Source: RI-92 sp037384645 (GTDB lineage Bacteria > Pseudomonadota > Gammaproteobacteria > UBA6429 > Thiohalophilaceae). Taken from it: DNA of 63,728 bases. The notes under the pieces are model-generated. The model was not told the DNA's origin and searched no databases. It saw only the letters and a program-made list of their open reading frames with translations. This document shows, one piece after another, positions 1 to 7,292 of the stretch. Made by a program: the position numbers and the translations under genes. Each line of letters starts with the position of its first letter. The first letter of the stretch is position 1. The stretch spans positions 1 through 63,728 of the forward strand of contig JARRNT010000014.1 in the NCBI GenBank assembly GCA_037384645.1, written 5' to 3'.

Positions 1-150
1 CCCGTGGTGTCTGGCATGGCGTGACCAAATGACAATGGTCTGTCCGGGTTTCAACGTATCACGTGGCGCCATGCCATTCCATTTGGCCAGCTGGCGCACG
101 CCCACGCCATGACGGTGTGCGAGGTCCCACAGGGTATCGCCGTTTTTCAC
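1..150 (-). pseudogene. Detached C-terminal LysM repeat of mltD (frame-shifted, runs off the window)
   Basis: The minus strand from about 150 to base 1 is open in a different frame from the upstream mltD ORF. It encodes a clear LysM repeat: VKNGDTLWDLAHRHGVG, then QLAKWNG and LKPGQTIVIW. It lies where MltD proteins normally carry their last peptidoglycan-binding LysM. In its own frame there is a TAA about 40 bases upstream, so it has no start of its own. One extra base near the AAAA run around 162-165 would join it to mltD. Either the gene carries a one-base deletion or the sequence has an error there. The end lies outside the window. Confidence 0.75.
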
Positions 151-1544
151 GATGTGCGTAATTTTGGTTCCACGCCGTGATTACTCTGGGTGCGACGTTT
201 ACGCTGGTTGGCGCTGAGTTTGTAGCTGGACAGGCTGCGGCTGGCGACCGGGATGGTCAGGTCGTGTCCTGCGCGTAACAGGTTACTACGCATGTGATTG
301 ACACGACGGATGACCGCAATGCTGGTGTGATAGCGCATGGCCACCTGGCTGATGGTTTCACCGCGACGTATCCGGTGGCGTACCCATTTGACGCGCTTGC
401 TGGGTGGATATTTGGCCAGATTATCCTTGAACTCATCGGCATTATCGGTGGGAATCAGCAAATAACTGGGACCGTTGGGTGAGGTGGCCCATCGGTTGAA
501 TGCGGGGTTCAGTTCATACAGATCATCGAGATCCATATCGGCGAGTTTGGCAGCCAGGGCCAGATCGATTTGTGAATTAACCTTGATGCGATCGAAATAT
601 TTTACATCATCAATGCGTGCCAGATGAATATTGTACTTTTGTGGATTGCTGACGATCTCTTTCAGAGCCAGCAGTTTGGGTACGTAGTAACGGGTTTCCG
701 GCGGCAGGTCGAGGGAGAAAAAATCCGTGGGTCTGTGGCGACGTATGTTCTTGCGGATGGCGTGTGCAACAATGCCGCCGCCGGAATTATAGGCGGCCAG
801 TGCCAGCAACCAGTCACCATGGAATTCGGTATGCAGGTTGCTTAGCAATTTGATTGCGGCCTGGGTCGAAGCAACCACGTCACGCCGACCGTCATACCAC
901 CAGTTTTGCTTGAGGCCATAACGGCGTCCGGTCGACGGGATAAATTGCCAGATACCGGAGGCACGGCCATGGGAATAAGCAAAGGGCTGAAACGCGCTTT
1001 CCACGATAGGCAGTAACGCGATTTCCAGCGGAATATTGTTGGCATCGAGCTGATTCACAATGTAGTGCATGTAGGGCTGAGCCCGTTCCACCACGCGATT
1101 GAGATAGGCATGATGCCTGACGTACCAGTGCAATTCGCGTTTAACGCGTGGATACTTTACGTCATCAGGCAAGGCAAAACCGGCACGGATGCGATTCCAG
1201 ATATTTTGCGGCGGTTGATCGGCAACGGTATCGTCATCGCTGGCGGCAGTGTCCTGCTCAAGCTGGGCGATAGTGGCGTCATCCTGAGTATGATCGTTGT
1301 CCTGCTCGTTTGCCGCCAGATTGGGCAGGGGGCGCTTCAGCGCGGCGGGGTAATCGTCGTCCCCGGTTACTGTGTAGGGGCCCTGATAATCGGCGATGCG
1401 GACGGGCGGCTGAACACCGCTCGTCTCGGGCGACGTAGCGGGCTGGAGGATGGCACAACCACCAAATAAGAGGGTGCTGGCCAGAATGATGAATTTGACT
1501 TTCACTTTTTGCTGTAAATTATTAAATTGTTTATCATTTTCCAT
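147..1544 (-). CDS. mltD: Membrane-bound lytic murein transglycosylase D (frameshifted near the C-terminus)
   Basis: This is an outer-membrane lipoprotein that cleaves the MurNAc-GlcNAc bond of peptidoglycan to leave 1,6-anhydro ends. The N-terminus has a short hydrophobic segment ending in a lipobox (LLFGGC, Cys near residue 30). The SLT domain has the catalytic Glu in LLPIVESAF followed by ASGIWQFIPSTGRRYGL. One LysM repeat (RRGETISQVAMRYHTS) follows. The ORF then ends in an unrelated tail (EPKLRTS), and the next LysM continues in another frame at 1-150. The SLT domain is intact, so the product may still be active with weaker wall binding. In many gammaproteobacteria gloB lies between mltD and the next methyltransferase gene; here it is absent. 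Confidence 0.88.
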   Translation of the reverse strand: MENDKQFNNLQQKVKVKFIILASTLLFGGCAILQPATSPETSGVQPPVRIADYQGPYTVTGDDDYPAALKRPLPNLAANEQDNDHTQDDATIAQLEQDTAASDDDTVADQPPQNIWNRIRAGFALPDDVKYPRVKRELHWYVRHHAYLNRVVERAQPYMHYIVNQLDANNIPLEIALLPIVESAFQPFAYSHGRASGIWQFIPSTGRRYGLKQNWWYDGRRDVVASTQAAIKLLSNLHTEFHGDWLLALAAYNSGGGIVAHAIRKNIRRHRPTDFFSLDLPPETRYYVPKLLALKEIVSNPQKYNIHLARIDDVKYFDRIKVNSQIDLALAAKLADMDLDDLYELNPAFNRWATSPNGPSYLLIPTDNADEFKDNLAKYPPSKRVKWVRHRIRRGETISQVAMRYHTSIAVIRRVNHMRSNLLRAGHDLTIPVASRSLSSYKLSANQRKRRTQSNHGVEPKLRTS

Positions 1545-1620
1545 GTTATTGTGACATCCCTAGTGTGGTCAAGTAAAGACAGAAGAAAAGCCCCCTGGCT
1601 TTAAAAAATTCATCACAAAA

Positions 1621-2433
1621 ATGAAAATTTTGTCCCGCGCCCATAAAGAAAAACGCTTCAACCAGTGTGACGACCTGGCTCACACCTGGCCGCAGCTACA
1701 GACATGGTATCGGACAGAACTGGGTCAAGATTTAGCCAAACATGAGGCGGTTGCCCTGGCCGAGACTTTGCCAGATTTATTTGGCTATCATCTGCTGCAG
1801 TTGGGGCGCCTGGGCGACGAAGACTGGCTGCAAAGCAGCCGTATCTCCCACTGCGCGGTCATGGATTTCCAGACTCCGTTGGTCCACCCGGATGAACACC
1901 GCCTGTTCGGCCTGCCGAACCAACTGCCCCTGGTCTCGGATAGTATGGATGTGCTGGTGTTACCCCATATTCTCGAGTTTTCCCAGCACCCACACGCGAT
2001 CCTGCGCGAAGCCGAACGCGTGCTGATTCCCGAAGGGCACGTGGTGATGCTGGTATTCAATCCCCGGAGTTTCTGGCTGTTGTGGCGGTGGTTATTCGGT
2101 TGGCGGCGTAAAATCCCGTGGTGTGCGCGTTTTCTCAGTACAACCCGCATTCGCGACTGGATGGAGTTACTGGGGTTTGATGTGATTCGTATCCAGGGTT
2201 ATTTCTACCGGCCCCCGCTGCGTAGCATGGCAATCATGCATCGGCTGGGCGTGCTGGAGCGCCTGGGCCGGCGGTTTTGGCCTATCATGGGCGCCGGCAA
2301 CCTGGTGGTTGCACGTAAACGGGTCGTGACCATGACGCCAATCCGTCCGCGCTGGCGGCCTCGGCGTCAGCGAGTACCCGCAACCGGTCTGATCGAGCCC
2401 TTTCATCACAAAGGTAAACATGACAACGGATAG
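1621..2433 (+). CDS. Class I SAM-dependent methyltransferase (YafS-like)
   Basis: The 270-residue protein resembles the methyltransferase encoded beside rnhA in gammaproteobacteria. The Methyltransf_11-like core is partly visible: SDSMDVLVLPHILEF is the motif II/post-I region, and ILREAERVLIPEGHVVMLVFNP is the typical strand after it. The usual glycine-rich motif I is weak. The C-terminal 35 residues are basic and look disordered. The gene is divergent from mltD and overlaps rnhA by 14 bases, so the two are probably cotranscribed. There is no good ribosome binding site at the first ATG, so the start is uncertain. The substrate is unknown. Confidence 0.75.
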   Translation: MKILSRAHKEKRFNQCDDLAHTWPQLQTWYRTELGQDLAKHEAVALAETLPDLFGYHLLQLGRLGDEDWLQSSRISHCAVMDFQTPLVHPDEHRLFGLPNQLPLVSDSMDVLVLPHILEFSQHPHAILREAERVLIPEGHVVMLVFNPRSFWLLWRWLFGWRRKIPWCARFLSTTRIRDWMELLGFDVIRIQGYFYRPPLRSMAIMHRLGVLERLGRRFWPIMGAGNLVVARKRVVTMTPIRPRWRPRRQRVPATGLIEPFHHKGKHDNG

Positions 2434-2863
2434 CGTTGAAATCTTCACTGACGGCGCGTGCCGTGGTAACCCGGGGCCCGGAGGCTGGGGCGCGATCTTG
2501 CGCTATGGCGACAAGGAGAAGGAGCTTTACGGGGGCGAGTCCGATACCACCAACAACCGGATGGAGCTGACAGCGGCCATCATGGCGCTGGAGAGCCTGA
2601 AGCGAGCCTGTCGCGTGCGTTTGACCACCGATTCGGAGTATGTCAAAAATGGCATCACCCAGTGGTTACCGAACTGGAAGGCGCGGGGGTGGCGCACGGC
2701 GGCCAGGAAGCCGGTCAAAAATGCCGATCTCTGGCAACGCCTGGAGCAGGCGGTGTCGCGCCACCAGGTGCAGTGGCACTGGGTACGCGGCCATAGCGGC
2801 CATCGGGAGAACGAACGGGCAGATCAACTGGCCAATCGTGGCATCGATGAGCTGGGGCGCTGA
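2420..2863 (+). CDS. rnhA: Ribonuclease HI
   Basis: RNase HI degrades the RNA strand of RNA-DNA hybrids in the cytoplasm and removes R-loops and primer remnants. The 147-residue length fits the family (about 155). All four carboxylates of the metal site are visible: Asp11 (TDGACRGNPGPGGWG), Glu49 (NNRMELTAA), Asp71 (TTDSEYV) and Asp135 (NERADQLAN). The basic substrate-handle region is also present (WKARGWRTAARKPVK). It overlaps the methyltransferase gene and lies 41 bases before dnaQ, an order conserved in gammaproteobacteria. Confidence 0.97.
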   Translation: MTTDSVEIFTDGACRGNPGPGGWGAILRYGDKEKELYGGESDTTNNRMELTAAIMALESLKRACRVRLTTDSEYVKNGITQWLPNWKARGWRTAARKPVKNADLWQRLEQAVSRHQVQWHWVRGHSGHRENERADQLANRGIDELGR

Positions 2864-2904
2864 GCGCTTCATCGAGACAACACAACGAACAACCGAGAGA
2901 GATT

Positions 2905-3630
2905 ATGCGCCAGGTAGTGCTGGATACAGAAACCACCGGTCTGGAAGTCACAGAGGGCCATCGGGTCATCGAAGTGGGCTGTGTCGAGCTCATTAATCGG
3001 CGCCTGACCCAAAATCGTTTCCATTTCTATCTCAACCCGGATCGGGAGATCGATCAGGGTGCGGTAGAGGTGCATGGTCTGACTAACCAGTTCCTGGCGG
3101 ACAAGCCGCGATTTGACGAAATTGCCCGGGATTTACGTGCCTACCTGGATGGGGCGGAACTGATTATTCACAATGCCCCTTTCGATATCGGATTTCTCAA
3201 CGCCGAATTTTCCCGGGTTGATAGCCAATGGGCCGGGCTGGGCCAGATTTGCCGTGTGACTGATACCTTGCAAATGGCTCGTAAACTCCACCCGGGGCAG
3301 AAAAATAACCTGGACGCCTTGTGTAAACGCTATGCAGTGGATAACTCGCAGCGCGAGTTACACGGGGCCTTACTCGACGCGGAAATCCTCGCCGAGGTCT
3401 ACCTGGCCATGACCGGGGGCCAGGCCGCATTGACCCTGGGTGAGCAGGAGGCGAGTGGGACAAACAAGGCGAATAGCAAAAAATACCATTTGCGCAAGGA
3501 TCGGCCCAGGCTACGGGTCATCAGGGCCGATGCCGGGGAACAGGCGGAGCATACGCGTCGGCTCGAAGCCATCGAGCAGGCGGCTGGCGGCCCCAGTGTC
3601 TGGCAACAACTGGAGACGGGGGAGAATTAA
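2905..3630 (+). CDS. dnaQ: DNA polymerase III epsilon subunit (3'-5' proofreading exonuclease)
   Basis: This is the proofreading subunit of the replicative polymerase core and binds DnaE and HolE. It is a DEDDh exonuclease: ExoI is DTETTGL (Asp7, Glu9), ExoII is IIHNAPFDIGFLN, and ExoIII is HGALLDAEILAEVY with the catalytic His and Asp. The C-terminal region after the exonuclease fold is the expected alpha-binding tail. The 241-residue length is normal. Its stop shares the palindromic TTAA with the stop of the convergent nhaD gene, so the two genes overlap by four bases with no room for a separate terminator. Confidence 0.97.
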   Translation: MRQVVLDTETTGLEVTEGHRVIEVGCVELINRRLTQNRFHFYLNPDREIDQGAVEVHGLTNQFLADKPRFDEIARDLRAYLDGAELIIHNAPFDIGFLNAEFSRVDSQWAGLGQICRVTDTLQMARKLHPGQKNNLDALCKRYAVDNSQRELHGALLDAEILAEVYLAMTGGQAALTLGEQEASGTNKANSKKYHLRKDRPRLRVIRADAGEQAEHTRRLEAIEQAAGGPSVWQQLETGEN

Positions 3631-5066
3631 GGCCCGTTAACCAGCATGTGCACCCAGATGCTGGCGGCATAGCCGAGGATGATGGCCCAGCTCCAGCGTA
3701 GATGAGAGAAAAAGGTATACGTACCCCGCGCCTGCCCCATGAGCCCCACGCCAGCAGCCGAGCCGATGGACAGCATGGAGCCGCCCACGCCGGCGGTAAG
3801 GGTTGCCAATAGCCATTGATGCATGTCCATGGGTGGATTCATGGTGAGAACAGCGTACATGACGGGGATGTTATCCACGATGGAAGACAGGACGCCAACC
3901 AGGACATTGGCGCTGGTGTCGCCCAGGCCACCGTACAAGCTGTGTGACGCCAGGGCCAGGTAGCCAATCGTGCCCAGACCGCCGACGCAGAGGACCACCC
4001 CGTAGAAAAACATCAGGGTATCCCATTCGGCCCGCTTCATGCTGATAAAGATATCGAAAGGGCGATGACGGGATTTGAAATGTTCCCGGTACTCGGGAGC
4101 CAGCACATCGGGTTCCGGTACGGGGTGCCGGCGGAAATAGGCCAGGTCGGCGCGTCGAATAAAAAATCCATAGAGCTTGAGCAGGCCCAGCCCGGTCATC
4201 ATGCCCAGTACCGGGGGCAGATTCAGGTAATTATGACCGGCGACGGCCAGGGCAATGGTCAGCACGAACAGGGCAATCACCACGTAACCGCCGGGACGGA
4301 TGGAAATGGCTTCCTGCGTGCCTTCCGGCTTAGCCTTGCCGATACTCAGGGACATGAGGAAGGCCGGGACCAGCCAGTTAACGGCGGCGGGGATAAACAA
4401 ATCGAAAAACTGGAAAAAGCTCGCCTTTTGTTTTTGCCACACCATCAGTGTGGTGATGTCACCAAACGGACTGTAGGCACCGCCGGCATTGGCCGCGACC
4501 ACGATATTGATGAGTGCGACCACGATAAAGCGACGATTGCCCGAGGCCACGGCGAGGACCACAGCCCCCATCAACAGGGCGGTGGTCAGGTTGTCGGCAA
4601 AGGGGGAGATAAAAAAGGCCAGGGCCCCGGTGATCCAGAAGATCTGGCGCAGGCTAAAACCCCGGGTCACCAGCCAGGCCCGCAGGGCCTTGAAGACCTG
4701 GCGTTCATCCATGGTGTTGATATAGGTCATGGCGGCAAGTAGAAACAGCATCAGCTCGGCGAATTCCATAATGTTATGTTCAACGGCGAGCCCGGCGCTG
4801 TGCCGATCGCCATGTAATGCGTAACCGATAGCTACCAGAATCCAGATCATGCCGGCCGCCACGATCATGGGCTTGGATTTGCGCAAGTCGGAAAACTCTT
4901 CGCTGATGACCAGGCCATAGGCGATCACGAAAATCGCCAGCGCGGTAATGCCGAACACGTCGGTAGTCAGGTTGACCTGATGCACCGCGTCCGTGGTGGC
5001 GGCGAGGGCGGCACCCGGGATGAGCAGGGATAACATGGCCAGGAGATAGCGACTGAGCTGATTCAT
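3627..5066 (-). CDS. nhaD: NhaD-type sodium/proton antiporter
   Basis: This inner-membrane antiporter expels Na+ (or Li+) in exchange for H+. It has many hydrophobic segments. The diagnostic NhaD/ArsB-superfamily stretch is present: FFISPFADNLTTALLMG, then NIVVAANAGGAYSPFGDITT, and later SSIVDNIPVMYAVLTM. I chose the ATG at 5066, giving MNQLSRYLLAML and a signal-like hydrophobic start. A start at 5114 is possible but adds 16 unlikely residues. The gene is convergent with dnaQ. It is common in halophilic and alkaliphilic gammaproteobacteria, which fits the compatible-solute genes further along. Confidence 0.93.
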   Translation of the reverse strand: MNQLSRYLLAMLSLLIPGAALAATTDAVHQVNLTTDVFGITALAIFVIAYGLVISEEFSDLRKSKPMIVAAGMIWILVAIGYALHGDRHSAGLAVEHNIMEFAELMLFLLAAMTYINTMDERQVFKALRAWLVTRGFSLRQIFWITGALAFFISPFADNLTTALLMGAVVLAVASGNRRFIVVALINIVVAANAGGAYSPFGDITTLMVWQKQKASFFQFFDLFIPAAVNWLVPAFLMSLSIGKAKPEGTQEAISIRPGGYVVIALFVLTIALAVAGHNYLNLPPVLGMMTGLGLLKLYGFFIRRADLAYFRRHPVPEPDVLAPEYREHFKSRHRPFDIFISMKRAEWDTLMFFYGVVLCVGGLGTIGYLALASHSLYGGLGDTSANVLVGVLSSIVDNIPVMYAVLTMNPPMDMHQWLLATLTAGVGGSMLSIGSAAGVGLMGQARGTYTFFSHLRWSWAIILGYAASIWVHMLVNGP

Positions 5067-5229
5067 GCGGAGTAAGCTTTCGTTGTGTGTGGGGATAAGC
5101 GCATATGCGCCCAAACCCGATTAAAGTATCAGATAAAACAGGCGCTTACAATAAAACCGTGGAGAGTGTTACAGATTGTCAAGTTTTCGCGAATGGCCAA
5201 ATATTCCTAAAGTCACAGTTCGGGCATGC

Positions 5230-5342
5230 CGACAACCAGAATGGTTAGGTAAGTGGTCTCGTTGGAGACTTCATGATGATTCCTCCCCCTGCGCAGAGAT
5301 GCGCAACACACCCTTGCCCTGCGTAAGCAGGGCATTTTTTAT
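5230..5342 (+). ncRNA. Candidate small RNA: three stem-loops with a CCUCCCCC stretch
   Basis: Between the nhaD and HPt genes the plus strand can form three perfect hairpins in a row. They are GTCTC-GTTG-GAGAC (5256-5269), TGCGCA-GAGA-TGCGCA (5290-5305) and TGCCCTGC-GTAA-GCAGGGCA (5315-5334) followed by TTTTTT. The last two have GNRA tetraloops and the third is a standard intrinsic terminator. The unpaired stretch between hairpins 1 and 2 is TTCCTCCCCC, an anti-Shine-Dalgarno sequence. The 5' end is not defined; a weak promoter (TTGTCA at 5176, AATATT at 5200) is possible. Read on the minus strand, the same bases give GGGGGAGG before a nine-codon ORF (5274-5245) in the nhaD leader, which is an alternative explanation. 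Confidence 0.45.
5315..5342 (+). terminator. Intrinsic terminator
   Basis: A perfect 8-bp stem TGCCCTGC / GCAGGGCA with loop GTAA is followed directly by TTTTTTAT. The T run is only on the plus-strand 3' side, so it ends plus-strand transcripts. No protein gene lies upstream on that strand, which is why a small RNA is proposed. Confidence 0.75.
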
Positions 5343-5349
5343 CCCGAGA

Positions 5350-5703
5350 TTATTTTGCCGGATTCATCCGCAGGCATGCATCCAGACAGCTCAGCAGCTG
5401 ATCTAACTCATTACTGCAGCGTGCAAACGCTTCAGCGGGCAGGGCATGTTCGTCGCCGTACTGTTTGAAGGCATTAACCAGGGAACGGGCCGTACGCGTG
5501 AGTTCTACCAGCCCGAAGGTTTCAGCCGAACCCGCAAGACTGTGAACAATCAGGTAGAGCGCGTGATAAACATCGTTATCCCAGTTGCGTTGCAACGCGG
5601 CACGGTTGGCCATGATGGCATCACGTTTTTCCTGCAGGCTGCAAAGATAATCCTGCCGAATGGCATTTAACCGGGCCTCGATCTCTTCTTGCGAAAATTT
5701 CAT
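5350..5703 (-). CDS. HPt (histidine phosphotransfer) domain protein
   Basis: This is a small protein (117 residues) consisting of one HPt four-helix bundle. The phospho-accepting histidine is in LIVHSLAGSAETFGL, matching the HxLxGS signature of HPt domains. A coiled basic N-terminal helix precedes it. No sensor kinase or response regulator is seen nearby. It starts 7 bases after the stop of the GH100 invertase, so the two are almost certainly one operon. I infer that it relays phosphate between a distant hybrid kinase and a regulator, perhaps linked to sugar use. Confidence 0.82.
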   Translation of the reverse strand: MKFSQEEIEARLNAIRQDYLCSLQEKRDAIMANRAALQRNWDNDVYHALYLIVHSLAGSAETFGLVELTRTARSLVNAFKQYGDEHALPAEAFARCSNELDQLLSCLDACLRMNPAK

Positions 5704-5710
5704 GCTGTGC

Positions 5711-7087
5711 TCAGGGCAGCAGGTTTAACAGGGCGGGATTATCGAGCAGTTTGTGAGCGAGGATGAGTGAGGTGGCGGACCAGACCTGTTTGAAATTGGA
5801 ACGTCGACCAATCAGACGGCCATAACGTCCGTCATAATATTCCGGCCAGTCGTTCTGCGAAAGCCGGTTCACTGCCAGGTTGAAGGCACGTTCCGCCAGA
5901 TCACCCCGCCCGGATCTCAGTGCCGAGGCGACGAATGGCCATAACAGGGTCGGCCAGTTACCACCGTTCTGGTATGACCAGGGAACGTTTTTCGGATCAC
6001 TGCCCGTGATCACCTGCCATTCCAGGCCCTGCATGGCCGGATAAATGATCTTGACCGGCATGGCGCCGACCAGATCTTCCCAGCGGCTTTCATACAGTTT
6101 CATGATTCGGGACGATTGCTGTTCGGAGGTCAGGCCAAACATGATAGACAGAAAATTACCCAGGGCGAAAAAACGAAAATCCATGCGGCTGGCACCAATA
6201 TTTCCGACCAGATAGCCGCCACCATCAGGAAGCCACTCGGGCACCCAGTCCGGGATTGACTCCGGATAGATGTTCAGAATATTGATGCTGTCGATACCAA
6301 ATTCTTCAGTCGTATAACGATGGATTTCGTTCAGCCGTTCCGGATCCAGCCAGTAGAAGATACGCACATAATTGAGCAGGGCCTTCTCCCGGATTAATGC
6401 CGTATTGATCAGGCTCTGCTGGCGTTCATCGTTGACTTCCAACAGGCTGTGGATGATCCGTAACACGCCGTAAAACAGTGCCTGGATTTCAATCGGGTGA
6501 CCATAGATCCCCATCCGCCGATCGATCATGGTACAGGCATCGGGAACGAGCAGAGCCGGGCTGACTTCAAAACTGTCACGCAGACACAGGTGCAGAATCT
6601 GCTCCATGGTATTCTGAAAATCCGGTTTTTTTGCCAGGCTCGAATCGCCGGTGCTTTTTTCGTACATGTAGAGCAGGATGAGCCACCACATCATGGAGTC
6701 AACCGGCGCGACCCGGCCGATGGCGCGTTCACCGAAATCGGCCTGGACATATTCCTCGCCACGCTCGTCATGCATGACCCGGAAACTCGCCGGCATTACC
6801 CCGGGCTGGATTTCGTGACCGGCAGACATGCGCTTTCGCGTTCGCAATGCCAACACGGTCTGCAGAAAATTCTTGACGATCTCGGGGCGCCCGTCAGCGA
6901 GAAATACCAGGGCGGAAGGAATAAAGTCCCGCACGAAACAATCGCTGTAATTTTCCGCAGCAAGACGTGTACTCTGCAGCGCAGCGCAGGTTCCGATCGC
7001 ATTGCCATTGTGATACATGATCGATTGTTCGAGGATGTCATAGGCAGCAATCAGGGGCTGCTTTGACAAGTGACTCGCTGTTTCCAT
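5711..7087 (-). CDS. GH100 alkaline/neutral invertase
   Basis: This cytoplasmic enzyme hydrolyses sucrose to glucose and fructose. The 458-residue length matches bacterial and cyanobacterial GH100 enzymes. Diagnostic blocks are CFVRDFIPSALVFLADG, ADFGERAIGRVAPVDSMMWW (the Asp of PVDS is the expected catalytic acid), MIDRRMGIYGHPIEIQALF and QNGGNWPTLLWPF near the C-terminus. There is no signal peptide. A GGGGGAA ribosome site lies just before the ATG. The gene is divergent from sucrose-phosphate synthase and forms an operon with the HPt gene, so this organism can apparently both make and break down sucrose. Confidence 0.93.
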   Translation of the reverse strand: METASHLSKQPLIAAYDILEQSIMYHNGNAIGTCAALQSTRLAAENYSDCFVRDFIPSALVFLADGRPEIVKNFLQTVLALRTRKRMSAGHEIQPGVMPASFRVMHDERGEEYVQADFGERAIGRVAPVDSMMWWLILLYMYEKSTGDSSLAKKPDFQNTMEQILHLCLRDSFEVSPALLVPDACTMIDRRMGIYGHPIEIQALFYGVLRIIHSLLEVNDERQQSLINTALIREKALLNYVRIFYWLDPERLNEIHRYTTEEFGIDSINILNIYPESIPDWVPEWLPDGGGYLVGNIGASRMDFRFFALGNFLSIMFGLTSEQQSSRIMKLYESRWEDLVGAMPVKIIYPAMQGLEWQVITGSDPKNVPWSYQNGGNWPTLLWPFVASALRSGRGDLAERAFNLAVNRLSQNDWPEYYDGRYGRLIGRRSNFKQVWSATSLILAHKLLDNPALLNLLP

Positions 7088-7154
7088 GAATTTCCCCCGG
7101 GAACTGTTGCTGCAAACATGTTATGGTAAGAGTGTACGGAATCTCATTGTGCCT

Positions 7155-7217
7155 CTGCAATTCCCCGGGCAAGATTCGTCACAACAGGAAAGGAGTCTTA
7201 CGGGCCTGGAATTGCAG
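7155..7217. promoter_or_regulatory. 10-bp inverted repeat between invertase and sucrose synthesis genes
   Basis: CTGCAATTCC at 7155-7164 is repeated as its exact reverse complement GGAATTGCAG at 7208-7217, with 43 bases between. The pair lies in the 205-base divergent intergenic region. It could be a looped operator or two half-sites controlling both directions. No known binding motif is recognised. Confidence 0.35.
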
Positions 7218-7292
7218 AAAACGGAGGATTTTGACAGAAATCAATGATAATGCGGCTGATTTTTGTTGAAGTTCGACGCTCAGCAGTAACTT

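Noticed and set aside
4065..4742. Long plus-strand ORF of 225 codons inside nhaD
   Set aside because: It is antisense to conserved NhaD membrane segments and has Gly/His/Gln-rich shadow composition.
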